Shown here: positions 16,936 through 26,070 of the stretch, piece by piece
How the letters are laid out: each line of letters starts with the position of its first letter
How positions within the stretch are numbered: the stretch's first letter is position 1
NCBI RefSeq assembly: GCF_030696665.1
Contig: NZ_JAUYRV010000009.1
Span: 23,189-87,188 of the forward strand
Length of the DNA: 64,000 bases
Source: Novosphingobium sp.
Lineage (GTDB): Bacteria; Pseudomonadota; Alphaproteobacteria; Sphingomonadales; Sphingomonadaceae
Reading direction: 5' to 3'
Made by a program: the position numbers and the translations under genes
Notes under the pieces: generated by a model
Told to the model about the DNA's origin: nothing
The model's input: only the letters and a program-made list of their open reading frames with translations
Databases searched by the model: none

Positions 16936-18171
16936 TCAGCCCGAAAACAGTGGCACAAATACCGCCCACGCCACCAGCGGGCCTACCCCCACGATGATCG
17001 CAGCATAGCCCAGCAGTTTGCGCAGCATGGCGGGACGCTCCGCCTCGGGCGAATTGCCAACGATCAGCGCCCCGTTGGTTGAAAAGGGTGATGTGTCGAC
17101 GATGGTATTGGCGATGCACAACGCCGAAATCACCGCCATGACCGAAAGCTGCGATCCTGCCAGCAGCGGCACCGCCAGCGGGATCATCACGCCCAATAGC
17201 GCGGTCGACGAGGCGAAGGCCGAGACGGTGCCGGCAAGATAGCACAGCAGCAGCACCGCCAGCGCGGGCGATCCAACCCGGCCGATCAGGTCGCTCACAG
17301 CTGCCAATGTCCCCAGCTTTTCCATCAGGCCGACGTAAATGACGATGCCTGAAATCAGCAGGATCGTGGACCAGTCCACCTGCTTCAGCGCGCCTTCCTG
17401 CGTGCGCGGCACGGCTATGGCAAGTGCGATGATCACCAGCAGGGCCATGAACCCAACGTCGATCTTGAACAACAGCGCGCCCGTGGCCAGCGCGGCAAGG
17501 CCCCCCAGCGTCCACGCGCCTTCGCGGCCAAGCGCAGGCGGGGCTTCGGCGGGGGCGTCATGCGTTATACCGGCGGCAGCCTCGCGGCGGGCATAAAAGG
17601 CCCAGATCAGCAGCGCGATGGCCGCGTTGAAGGCCGCGCTGGCAAGAAACAGGAAGATCGGATCAGGCGCAATTCCGTTCGAAGCCAGCACCTTGTTGGT
17701 GATGCCGCCATAGATCGAGATGGGTGAAAACGATCCGGCCTGCGCGCCGTGGACCACCAGCAGGCCCATCATCAGCGCGGAAAAGCCGTGGGCGCGGGCA
17801 AGCCGCAGAGCAATCGGGGCCACCACCGCTACCGCTGCCGGGCCAACTGCTCCCAGCGCAGTCAACACGCCAGCAACCAGAAACACCAGCGCGGGCAGCA
17901 GGCCGGTATGCCTGCCCAAAAGCGCCGCAGCGCGCGCCACCAGCCAGTCAATCGCGCCGTTGCTGCTGGCGATGCCGAACAGGTACGTGATGCCCAGCAG
18001 GGTGAGGAACAGGTCGGTGGGAAAGCCCGCCAGCACTTCCTTGACCGACAATCCGCCAACAAACACGCCAAGCCCCAGCGCCGCGGCAAGGCCGATCAGC
18101 CCCATATTGACCGGCAGCCACACAGCAGCGATGAAAATTGCAATCAGGATCGCCACCGAAAGCACGATCAT
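16936..18171 (-). CDS. matC: MatC-like malonate/dicarboxylate transporter (SLC13/IT superfamily)
   Basis: A 411-residue membrane protein with about 11-12 predicted helices. It begins like the MatC N-terminal family (LPVNMGLIGLAAALGLGVF) and contains two re-entrant-type segments rich in Ser, Gly and Asn (GAQAGSFSPISIYG and NTIVDTSPFSTNGAL), arranged as in the DASS/IT superfamily. It lies 32 bp downstream of the malonyl-CoA synthetase gene on the same strand, which strongly suggests malonate as substrate: MatC imports it and MatB activates it. The two stretches of Asn-Thr-x-x-Asp-Thr-Ser type probably line the substrate and sodium sites. Confidence 0.8.
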   Translation of the reverse strand: MIVLSVAILIAIFIAAVWLPVNMGLIGLAAALGLGVFVGGLSVKEVLAGFPTDLFLTLLGITYLFGIASSNGAIDWLVARAAALLGRHTGLLPALVFLVAGVLTALGAVGPAAVAVVAPIALRLARAHGFSALMMGLLVVHGAQAGSFSPISIYGGITNKVLASNGIAPDPIFLFLASAAFNAAIALLIWAFYARREAAAGITHDAPAEAPPALGREGAWTLGGLAALATGALLFKIDVGFMALLVIIALAIAVPRTQEGALKQVDWSTILLISGIVIYVGLMEKLGTLAAVSDLIGRVGSPALAVLLLCYLAGTVSAFASSTALLGVMIPLAVPLLAGSQLSVMAVISALCIANTIVDTSPFSTNGALIVGNSPEAERPAMLRKLLGYAAIIVGVGPLVAWAVFVPLFSG

Positions 18172-18203
18172 TATGTCGTTCCCCTCCCAACCCGAACGGA
18201 TTG

Positions 18204-19739
18204 TTATGTCTTTGCGAAGAGCGCGCCATAAGTCTCGCGCAGCAAGGCTTTCTGCACTTTGCCCATCGCGTTGCGCGGCAGTTCGTCGACCGTCACCACG
18301 GCGCGCGGCTGTTTGAACCGGGCGATCCGGTCGGTCAGTGCGGCCAGTACGGCGGTCTGGTCCAGCCCGGCGTCGGTCACTTTCACTACCGCTACCACGG
18401 CTTCGCCCATGTCAGGATGCGCCACGCCAATCACCGCGCTTTCAGCAATGCCGGGGATTTCGTCGAGCGCGGCTTCAACTTCGGCAGGGTAGATATTGAA
18501 GCCGCCAGCGATGATCAGATCCTTGGCACGGCCCACGATGTGGACGTATCCATCAGCATCAATGAAGCCGAGATCGCCGGTGATGAAAAACCCGTCGGCG
18601 CGAAATTCCTCGCGGGTTTTCTCGGGCATCTGCCAATAGCCGCCGAAGACGTTGGCACCTTTTACCTCGATCACGCCGATTTCGCCCTGCGGCAGCGCAG
18701 CGGCACTGTCCGGATCGGCGATGCGCAGCGCAACGCCGGGCAGGGGAAAGCCGACGCTGCCAGGTCTCCTCTGGCCGTCATAGGGATTTGACGTGTTCAT
18801 GTTCGTTTCGGTCATGCCGTAACGCTCAAGGATGGCCTGTCCGGTCAACGCATTGAATTCCTTGTGCGTTTCAGCCGATAGCGGGGCCGATCCAGAAACG
18901 AACAGGCGGACACCCTCTGCCAGTTCGCGCGTGAAGCCGGGGTGGCCAAGCAGGCGGGTGTAGAACGTGGGCACGCCCATCAGCACCGAGGCCTGCGGCA
19001 TCAGCCGCACCAGCGCATCGGCGTCGAACTTGGGCAGGAAGATCATTGCTGAACCTGCCGCGATGGTTGTGTTGGTCGCTACGAACAACCCGTGGGTGTG
19101 AAAGATCGGCAGGGCGTGGAGCAAGCGGTCATCGCCGGTAAAGCGCCAGTATTCGCGCAAGGTCAGCGCGTTGGAGGCAAGGTTGGCGTGGCTCAGCATC
19201 GCACCCTTGCTGCGCCCGGTAGTGCCCGAGGTATAGAGAATCGCGGCAAGGCCATCGGGCTGGACGCGCGCATGGTCGAACGCTGTCGGCTGTCCGGCGG
19301 CGGCCTCGATCAGTGATCCGCCCGAGCCATCGGCATCAAGCGTCAGCAGCGCGGGCACGCCAAGTTCGGCACACAATGCGGCCATCGCCGGTTCGTCCGC
19401 CGGGCGGCACAGCACCAGCGCCGGGCTGGCATCTCCCAGAAAATAGCGAACCTCACCAATGGTATAGGCAGTGTTCAACGGCAGATAGACCGCGCCTGCC
19501 TGCAATGCTGCCAGCCAGGTCAGCAGCGCGGTTTGCGATTTTTCCACCTGAATGGCGATGCGGTCTCCGGGCTGCACACCTGCGTTGCGAAACGCGTGGG
19601 CAAGCTGTGCCGAACGCGCGCGGGCACCGGCATAAGTCAGCACCGCGCCGTCCTCCCCGATCAGGAACGGCGCGTCTGGCGCAGCGTCGCAAGTGGCACG
19701 AAACAGTGAAAACATGTCTGGGGTGGCGGTAGTGGCCAA
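18204..19739 (-). CDS. matB: malonyl-CoA synthetase
   Basis: A 511-residue adenylate-forming acyl-CoA ligase. ANL motifs are present: the P-loop LYTSGTTGRSKGAMLSH near residue 155, the A5-type YGMTETNMNTSNPYDGQRR, which is diagnostic of MatB/ACSF3-type malonyl-CoA synthetases, GDLGFIDADGY, GRAKDLIIAGGFNIYPAEVE and the catalytic Lys in LPRNAMGKVQK near the end. It makes malonyl-CoA from malonate, CoA and ATP in the cytosol. The frame is open to 19877, but a TTG at 19739 with AAGGG seven bases upstream gives the normal N-terminus; an ATG at 19715 is an alternative. It is first in the operon with the MatC-like carrier. Confidence 0.85.
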   Translation of the reverse strand: MATTATPDMFSLFRATCDAAPDAPFLIGEDGAVLTYAGARARSAQLAHAFRNAGVQPGDRIAIQVEKSQTALLTWLAALQAGAVYLPLNTAYTIGEVRYFLGDASPALVLCRPADEPAMAALCAELGVPALLTLDADGSGGSLIEAAAGQPTAFDHARVQPDGLAAILYTSGTTGRSKGAMLSHANLASNALTLREYWRFTGDDRLLHALPIFHTHGLFVATNTTIAAGSAMIFLPKFDADALVRLMPQASVLMGVPTFYTRLLGHPGFTRELAEGVRLFVSGSAPLSAETHKEFNALTGQAILERYGMTETNMNTSNPYDGQRRPGSVGFPLPGVALRIADPDSAAALPQGEIGVIEVKGANVFGGYWQMPEKTREEFRADGFFITGDLGFIDADGYVHIVGRAKDLIIAGGFNIYPAEVEAALDEIPGIAESAVIGVAHPDMGEAVVAVVKVTDAGLDQTAVLAALTDRIARFKQPRAVVTVDELPRNAMGKVQKALLRETYGALFAKT

Positions 19740-20159
19740 TTTGCAACCCTTGCTGCTGGAAACAGATGAATGGCGCATGCGCGGTGGGATGCATGCAACA
19801 ACGGCGTTTTCAGGGCAAGGTCTGCAAGGCAGAACCAAGCTTGCTGGTTTCGCCGGATTTACTGCAGCGATTCGCAAAATTACTTGTGAACGATCACATC
19901 CAGCACCCCACGCCTCCGGAACCTGTGCTTAGTAATAGGTATCGTCACGAATGTTGGCCTAGATTGTCTGATGGAGCAATTTCTGACTTGCGCTGTCAAT
20001 TAAGCTATGCAAAATCGGCGTGATAAAGATCGCGAGCGCAGCGTTGCCGCGAGTGGGAGGTGGAGCCTGAACGGATTGCATGCAAATGCGGTCTACCCCC
20101 TCGTCACTGTCAGCGCTGTCTAGCGATCAACAGGGTGTTGTTTTTGAGGGAGTGAAAAC
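19740..20159. other. 420-bp divergent intergenic region between matB and a TonB receptor
   Basis: No credible coding sequence: the short open frames on either strand lack ribosome sites and family features. It contains several GCATGC-type palindromes (GCGCATGCGC at 19773-19782, and GCATGCAA near 19792 and 20079) and an AT-richer stretch around 19945-20020 that probably carries the promoters for both directions. A GAGGGAG ribosome site precedes the receptor start. Confidence 0.6.
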
Positions 20160-22379
20160 ATGAGGAATCTGAAATTTGCGTGTCTTGTGTCGGCTTTTGC
20201 GCTGGCATCGACACCGGCTTTTGCGCAAGATGCGCAGGAAGCTGAAACGGGTGCAGTCGCCGATGGCGATATTGTCGTAACCGCCAACCGTACATCGTCG
20301 CTGCTGTCAAAGACGCCGATCGCGATGTCTGCCGTAGGCGGTGAAGATCTGATCGCTGCGGGCATCACGAACCCGACCCAGCTTGAAGAAACGATCCCTA
20401 ACCTTTCGATCGTGCGCGGCAACGGGCTGCAGATCACGATTCGCGGTGTGACCAGCACCGACGGCACCGAAAAGGGCGATCCTTCGGCCGCGTTCATGGT
20501 CAACGGCATCTATCTTGCCCGCCCGCAGGCGCAGGAAGTGTCGTTCTTCGATATTGAGCGCATCGAAGTGCTGCGCGGTCCGCAGGGCACGCTCTATGGC
20601 CGCAACTCCACTGCAGGCGTGGTCAACATCCTGACCGCCCAGCCCAAGTTTGAATTCGGCGCGCGCGCCGACGTGGTCTATGGCAATTTCAACGCGCTGA
20701 ACGGCACCGTGGTGCTGAACGTGCCTGCAAGTGACACGCTGGCATTCCGCGTTGCTGCGAACATCGACCAGCGTGACAACTACATCATCGATGGCGCGCC
20801 GAACGACAACGCCACGCTCGACAAGTTCAAGAACAACAAGTCGGTCCGCCTGTCCGCCCTGTGGAAGCCGACCCCCGATCTCAGCCTGCTGGTGATGGGC
20901 GATTACAGCTCGGTCAAGGGTAACCCGACCAACGGCGTTTCACCTGCGAACTTCTACAGCAACATTGCCAGCGGTGTGCGGCCCACATTCAACGCGCCTA
21001 TCTATCGCAGCCTCGATCCGGATGTTGCCCGCGTCCTCAGCATTCCGCAGGCCCAGCAGGGCTTCCGCGACAACGAGGAAAAGGGCGTGATGGCCGAGCT
21101 CAACTATACGATGGGCAACGTCACCCTGACCTATCTCGGGTCGTACCGCGAATCCGAACGTCGCGAATTCGCAAACTCTGCCAACGGCCTGTTCTCGAAC
21201 GATTTCATCGGCAGCTACTGGCAGACCTCGCAGGAAGTCCGCCTTGCATACGGCGGTGACGGCCCGCTGCAGGCGCAGATCGGCGGTTACTACTTCAAGG
21301 AAAAGTCGGGCATCGCCTTCTTCCTCAACAACCTGCTTGGCGCCAACACCCGCTTCGGCTTCCCGCAGGATCCGACCATTGCCGAAAACAAGTCGGCCTT
21401 CGGTCAGGTCACTTATGAGGTTGCAGAAAACCTGCGCGTCACCGGCGGCATCCGCTATTCGCATGACCTCAAATCGCGCATCGGCCAGACCGTCGTCGAT
21501 TTCTATGACCGTATCGGCAATTCCTACAGCGTCGGCAACTTCATCCGCCGTCAGGTGAACCAGGTCAACAACGCCGAACGCACGTTCAGCGAGCTGACAT
21601 GGCGCGCAGGTGTCGATTACGACAGCCCGCTGGGTCTCGTCTTCGCCTCGGTTTCGACCGGCTACAAGGCGGGCGGCTTCAACGATGGCTGCGAAATCGG
21701 CACGGCAACGAACTGCAACCTGCCCGCAGGCGCGCTGTACTATGATCCGGAAACGCTGACCGCCTATGAAGCGGGCTTCAAGTTCCGCTTCAGCCCGGCC
21801 TTCCGCCTGAACGGTACTGTGTTCCACTATGACTATCAGGGTCTGCAGCTTTCGCAGCTGTCCGACATCTGCGGTGGTCCTTGCCAGGTCACGACCAACG
21901 CCGCCAAGGCCAAGATCGATGGCGTTGAGCTTGATGCCACGCTCCAGCCGGTTGATCGCTTTGCCATTCGGCTTGCACTTAACTGGCTCGATGCGCGGTA
22001 TGACCAGTTCCTGCCTAACCCGGCGATCAACTTCGCAGGTCGTCCGCTGAACCGCAGCCCCAAGTGGAGCTGGATTGCTGGCATGAACTACACCCTGCCG
22101 ATTGGCGAAGGCCGCATGGTGTTTGATGCTCAGACGTCGTCGCGCAGCCGCTTTGAAGTGACCGATCTGGCCAACTTCGCCTACTTCTACCAGCCAGCGG
22201 CCACCAAGACCGACATGTCGGTGACCTACAACGCACCGGACGATCGTTTCTACATCGCCGGGTTCGTTGAAAACCTGGAAAACAATCTGGTCGTCACTGG
22301 TGCCACTACCGGCCTGTTCGGTTCTGTGACTTTCGCTGATCCGCGCACCTACGGTGTGCGCGCCGGCTTCAAGTTCTGA
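20160..22379 (+). CDS. TonB-dependent outer-membrane receptor
   Basis: A 739-residue receptor: a signal peptide cleaved after PAFA near residue 22, the TonB box DIVVTANR near 37, and a plug with LEETIPNLSIVRGNGLQITIRG and the FDIERIEVLRGPQGTLYGRN hallmark (start near residue 128) that typifies the sphingomonad sugar/aromatic-type receptors. A 22-strand-type barrel ends in YGVRAGFKF. It lies divergent from matB and upstream of an acyl-CoA dehydrogenase pair, from which it is separated by a terminator, so it is probably its own unit. The ligand is unknown. The plug subtype is closer to organic-ligand receptors of the Caulobacter/Sphingomonas clade than to classical siderophore receptors. Confidence 0.9.
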   Translation: MRNLKFACLVSAFALASTPAFAQDAQEAETGAVADGDIVVTANRTSSLLSKTPIAMSAVGGEDLIAAGITNPTQLEETIPNLSIVRGNGLQITIRGVTSTDGTEKGDPSAAFMVNGIYLARPQAQEVSFFDIERIEVLRGPQGTLYGRNSTAGVVNILTAQPKFEFGARADVVYGNFNALNGTVVLNVPASDTLAFRVAANIDQRDNYIIDGAPNDNATLDKFKNNKSVRLSALWKPTPDLSLLVMGDYSSVKGNPTNGVSPANFYSNIASGVRPTFNAPIYRSLDPDVARVLSIPQAQQGFRDNEEKGVMAELNYTMGNVTLTYLGSYRESERREFANSANGLFSNDFIGSYWQTSQEVRLAYGGDGPLQAQIGGYYFKEKSGIAFFLNNLLGANTRFGFPQDPTIAENKSAFGQVTYEVAENLRVTGGIRYSHDLKSRIGQTVVDFYDRIGNSYSVGNFIRRQVNQVNNAERTFSELTWRAGVDYDSPLGLVFASVSTGYKAGGFNDGCEIGTATNCNLPAGALYYDPETLTAYEAGFKFRFSPAFRLNGTVFHYDYQGLQLSQLSDICGGPCQVTTNAAKAKIDGVELDATLQPVDRFAIRLALNWLDARYDQFLPNPAINFAGRPLNRSPKWSWIAGMNYTLPIGEGRMVFDAQTSSRSRFEVTDLANFAYFYQPAATKTDMSVTYNAPDDRFYIAGFVENLENNLVVTGATTGLFGSVTFADPRTYGVRAGFKF

Positions 22380-22392
22380 TCAAAACTCCCTC

Positions 22393-22469
22393 GCCAACCT
22401 TGCGCAGATGATCTTCGCAGGGTTGGCAAACGGGCGGGCGGAACCATCACGGTCCCGCCCGCCTTTTTT
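22393..22469 (+). terminator. tandem hairpins with U-tract after the TonB receptor
   Basis: A first hairpin at 22393-22427 has 12-bp arms with a single G-U pair and starts 14 bp after the stop codon. A second, very GC-rich hairpin at 22433-22463 (arms GGCGGGCGG and CCGCCCGCC, one internal mismatch) is followed by TTTTTT at 22464-22469. The second is a canonical intrinsic terminator; the first may protect the mRNA end. Confidence 0.85.
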
Positions 22470-22565
22470 GTGGGCAGTGCCGATTGCGCATGCCCCTTGG
22501 CAAAGTGTTAATTGTTCGGTTAAACCCCTTGCAAAGCTACCCGGCTGACTGCGAGAGGAACCACA

Positions 22566-23711
22566 TTGTTCGATGGCCTGACGCTTGCCTCCCTGCCTGA
22601 CGCGGCAGAGGCTGTGCGCCCGAAAATTCGCGCATTCCTTGCCGACCACATGGCGGGCATCGCAGCTGATACGCGCGCAAGATCATGGCAAGGCTTCGAC
22701 GCCGCCTTCAGCCGCAAACTGGGCGCGGAGGGATTCCTCGGCCTCACCCTGCCGGTGGAATATGGCGGACAGGGCCTCGGCCCATTCGCGCGCTTCGTGG
22801 TGGTGGAAGAACTGCTGAGTGCAGGTGCCCCCGTGGCCGCGCACTGGATCGCCGACCGGCAAAGCGCGCCCTTGCTGCTGCACTATGGCACCGAAGGGCA
22901 GAGACAGCGGCACATTCCCGCGATCTGCCGGGGTGAACAGGTGTTCTGCATCGGCATGAGCGAGCCGGGGTCCGGGTCAGACCTTGCCAGCGTGCGCACC
23001 CGGGCTGATCGCAATGCCGATGGCTGGCTGCTCAATGGCCAGAAAATCTGGACCACCAACGCGCACTATGCCGACTACATGATCGCACTGGTCCGCACAT
23101 CGGGCACCGGCGCAGACCGGCAGGCCGGCCTTTCGCAACTGATCGTCGATCTGCACGCCCCCGGTGTCACCATCCGCCCGATCACTGATCTGACCGGAGA
23201 CGCCCACTTTGCCGAGGTGTTCTTCGACAACGTGCAACTGGCCGACGATGCGCTGGTTGGGCAGGAGGGCGATGGCTGGGCGCAATGCACCGCCGAACTG
23301 GCGTTCGAACGGTCCGGGCCGGAACGCATCTATTCCAGCGTGGTGCTGCTCGATGCATGGATCGCGCACTTGCAGGCGGTGGGGCGGCGTGATGCCGATG
23401 CGCTGGTCGGACGGCTCACGGCAGAGCTTGCCACATTGCGCGCCATGTCCTTGGCCTGCACGGCACTGTTGACGGCGGGGGAAAGCCCGGTGGTCGAAGC
23501 TTCCATCGTCAAGGATCGCGGCACCGGCTTTGAACAGGAATTGGCCGTGGTGATCGGCGATGATCTGGCCGCCCACCCGGACGAACCGGTGAGCGCGGAA
23601 CTGTGGCGGACGCTGGCTTACGTCACGCACATCGCGCCCAGCTTTTCGCTGCGCGGCGGCACGCGGGAGATCCTGCGGGGCATTATTGCACGCGGGATGG
23701 GGCTGCGCTGA
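22566..23711 (+). CDS. acyl-CoA dehydrogenase, pair member 1
   Basis: A 381-residue FAD-dependent acyl-CoA dehydrogenase with an N-terminal helical domain, a middle beta domain (IGMSEPGSGSDLASVRTRA near residue 137, then GWLLNGQKIWTTNAH) and a C-terminal helical domain ending SFSLRGGTREILRGIIARGMGL. It starts at a TTG (22566) with GAGAGGA six bases before. Its stop TGA overlaps the ATG of the next dehydrogenase (TGATG), so the two are translationally coupled. This is the pattern of heteromeric dehydrogenases acting on bulky CoA esters such as sterol or pimeloyl-type acids, and the product is probably one half of such a complex. The substrate is unknown. Confidence 0.85.
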   Translation: MFDGLTLASLPDAAEAVRPKIRAFLADHMAGIAADTRARSWQGFDAAFSRKLGAEGFLGLTLPVEYGGQGLGPFARFVVVEELLSAGAPVAAHWIADRQSAPLLLHYGTEGQRQRHIPAICRGEQVFCIGMSEPGSGSDLASVRTRADRNADGWLLNGQKIWTTNAHYADYMIALVRTSGTGADRQAGLSQLIVDLHAPGVTIRPITDLTGDAHFAEVFFDNVQLADDALVGQEGDGWAQCTAELAFERSGPERIYSSVVLLDAWIAHLQAVGRRDADALVGRLTAELATLRAMSLACTALLTAGESPVVEASIVKDRGTGFEQELAVVIGDDLAAHPDEPVSAELWRTLAYVTHIAPSFSLRGGTREILRGIIARGMGLR

Positions 23712-24664
23712 TGACCACTGAACTGCTGGAACCCTTCGTGCGCATGCTTGATGAAATCGCTTCGCCCGCCGCCGTGCGCGCAGTGGAGGCAGGCGGCGAT
23801 TGGCAGGCGATGTGGGCTGCCATCGCGGCTTCAGGATTCCTCGATGCGCTGGTTGGCGAAGACCAAGGCGGTTCAGGGCTGACGCTCGCCCAAGTAGAAC
23901 CGCTGTTGCAAGCGTTGGGCGCAAGCGCCGTTCCGCTGCCGGTGGGTGAAACGATGATCGCCCGCGCGCTTCTTGCCCATGCAGGCATCGCCGCGCCCGC
24001 AGGACCGGTCGTGCTGGCCGCCACGCAAGGCCAGCCGGTTCCCTGCGCTCTGGTGGCGAACCATGCTCTGGTCGATACCGGCGCGGCGCTGGCGGTCACC
24101 CCGCTTTCCGAAATGGAAGTGACCGCAACCGGGGTTCACGGCTCGCTGGCGGCGGTGCTGTCAGGCCCGGCGCAAAGCCTTGCTCTCCCGCGCCCCGGCA
24201 ATGGCCTGCGCTCCATTGCCGCCGTCCTGCGCGCGTGCCTGATCGCAGGCGCAGCGGCGCGTGTGTGCGATATGGCGGCGGCCCACGCGGCGCAGCGCGT
24301 GCAGTTCGGCAAACCCATCGGCAAACAGCAGGCCCTGCAGCAGATGCTCAGCGTGATGGCCGAGGATATGGTCGCCTGCCGCATCGCGGCGCAACTGGGC
24401 TGTGCCGGTGGCCTTGATCCCGCTTTGACCCACGTCGCAACAGCCAAAATCACCACATCTGCCGCCGCGCCGCGTCTCGCGGCAAGCGCTCACGCCGTGC
24501 ACGGTGCCATCGGCATTGCCGAAGAGTTTGACCTTCAACTCCTCACCCGCCGCCTGCACGAATGGCGTCTGGCCGATGGTTCGGAAGGCTATTGGTCACG
24601 GCAGCTTGGCGCAGAACGGCTTGGCGCGCCAATGTCGTCGATGGACTTTGCGCGAACGCCCTAA
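23711..24664 (+). CDS. acyl-CoA dehydrogenase, pair member 2
   Basis: A 317-residue acyl-CoA dehydrogenase-like protein, shorter and more divergent than its partner. Family marks are GSGLTLAQVEPLLQALGA in the N-terminal domain and QRVQFGKPIGKQQALQQMLS with a GAIGIAEEFDLQLLTRRLHEW segment in the C-terminal domain. The middle FAD-contacting beta domain is reduced, as is common in the second subunit of alpha2beta2-type dehydrogenases, where FAD sits between the unlike subunits. The start overlaps the upstream stop. The 3' end overlaps the convergent otsA gene by 4 bp. Confidence 0.8.
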   Translation: MTTELLEPFVRMLDEIASPAAVRAVEAGGDWQAMWAAIAASGFLDALVGEDQGGSGLTLAQVEPLLQALGASAVPLPVGETMIARALLAHAGIAAPAGPVVLAATQGQPVPCALVANHALVDTGAALAVTPLSEMEVTATGVHGSLAAVLSGPAQSLALPRPGNGLRSIAAVLRACLIAGAAARVCDMAAAHAAQRVQFGKPIGKQQALQQMLSVMAEDMVACRIAAQLGCAGGLDPALTHVATAKITTSAAAPRLAASAHAVHGAIGIAEEFDLQLLTRRLHEWRLADGSEGYWSRQLGAERLGAPMSSMDFARTP

Positions 24665-26070
24665 ACGATCTGCACAACCTTGATCGGCCCATGTTCCGAA
24701 GCGTTTTCCAGCGGTGTCTCCAGACAATCGCGGAACGTTTCCAGCCACCACATCACGTCGCGTTGGCGCACGTCTTCGATCATCGCTTTCCAGCGCGCCT
24801 TGCGTTCGGACAGCGGCATGATCAGCGCGCGTTGCAGCGCGTCCGAAAGTTCCTCGGCGCTATAAGGGTTGACCAGCAGCGCATCGGGCATCTGCTCAGC
24901 CGCCCCGGCAAAGCGGGACAGGATCAGCACGCCGGGGTCTTCCGGGTCTTGCGCCGCAACATATTCCTTGGCCACAAGGTTCATCCCGTCGCGCAAGGGC
25001 GTGACAAGGCCGATCTTCGCCGCGCGGTAGACGCCCGCCAATTCGTCACGCGCATAGCCTTGGTTGACATAGCGTATCGGTACCCAATCGAGTGCTGCGT
25101 GCGCGCCGTTGATGCGGCCAGCGAGGCCTTCGAGGGTCGAGCGAATGCGCTGGTAGCTTTCCACCGCGCCACGTGATGGCGGCGCAATCTGCAGCAGGAC
25201 CACGCCGTTGCGCTCTTCGGGATTCTCCGCAAGAAAGCGTTCATAGCCAAGGAAGCGCTCTTCCAGCCCTTTGGAATAGTCGAGCCGGTCCACGCCCACG
25301 ATCAGCGAACGACCGACCAGACTCGCCCGGACCTTCTCATATGTGCGCCGCGCAGTGTTGCTCCGGGCCATCTCCTCAAAGGCGCGCGTATCGATCCCGA
25401 TGGGGCAGGCGACCAGCCGCGCGGTGCGCCCGTTGCAATGCGCCACGCCATCTGCGTCCACCGTCGCGCCCATTTCCGCCTTCACGAAATCGACAAAGGA
25501 ATCGAGCCATTCCTGCGTGTGGAACCCGATCACGTCATAGGCGAACATCGTTTCCACCAGCGCGGCGGCTTCGGGCAGGGTGGCCAGCAGGCGGCGCGGG
25601 GGCCAGGGGATGTGCAGGAAAAAGCCGATGCGGTTTGCAATGCCCCGATTGCGCAATTCGCGGCCCAGCGGGATCATGTGGTAATCCTGCACCCACACCA
25701 CATCGTCCGGCTCGATCAGCGGCAGCACGGTTTCGGCAAAGCGCGCATTGGCGCGTTCATAGCCCCCGGCAAAGCTGCGTTCGTATTCGGCCAGATCGAT
25801 GCGATAGTGGAACAGCGGCCACAACGTGCGGTTGGCGTAGCCGTTGTAGTATTCCTCAACGTCCTGCTCTTCCAGATCGACCGTGGCGGTGGCCACGCCA
25901 TCGGTGCGCTGGAAATTGATGTGGCCGGTGAACTGTTCGGTCACCTCGCCAGACCAGCCGAACCAGATCCCGCCATTGGCGCGAAGCGCCGCGGATAGTG
26001 CCACCGCCAGCCCGCCCTGCGCGCCGCCGCCCGCGCTGACGCGGTTCGATATGACGATCAGGCGGCTCAT
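24661..26070 (-). CDS. otsA: trehalose-6-phosphate synthase
   Basis: A 469-residue GT20 enzyme that makes trehalose 6-phosphate from UDP-glucose and glucose 6-phosphate. Conserved segments in order: [17 protein letters not shown] at the N-terminus (donor loop), [45 protein letters not shown], then [10 protein letters not shown] and the C-terminal donor site [15 protein letters not shown]. The start is the ATG at 26070, which overlaps the stop of the GH15 gene (ATGA); a longer frame to 26154 would intrude on that gene. It is last in the otsB-GH15-otsA operon. The length and motifs are complete. Confidence 0.95.
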   Translation of the reverse strand: MSRLIVISNRVSAGGGAQGGLAVALSAALRANGGIWFGWSGEVTEQFTGHINFQRTDGVATATVDLEEQDVEEYYNGYANRTLWPLFHYRIDLAEYERSFAGGYERANARFAETVLPLIEPDDVVWVQDYHMIPLGRELRNRGIANRIGFFLHIPWPPRRLLATLPEAAALVETMFAYDVIGFHTQEWLDSFVDFVKAEMGATVDADGVAHCNGRTARLVACPIGIDTRAFEEMARSNTARRTYEKVRASLVGRSLIVGVDRLDYSKGLEERFLGYERFLAENPEERNGVVLLQIAPPSRGAVESYQRIRSTLEGLAGRINGAHAALDWVPIRYVNQGYARDELAGVYRAAKIGLVTPLRDGMNLVAKEYVAAQDPEDPGVLILSRFAGAAEQMPDALLVNPYSAEELSDALQRALIMPLSERKARWKAMIEDVRQRDVMWWLETFRDCLETPLENASEHGPIKVVQIV

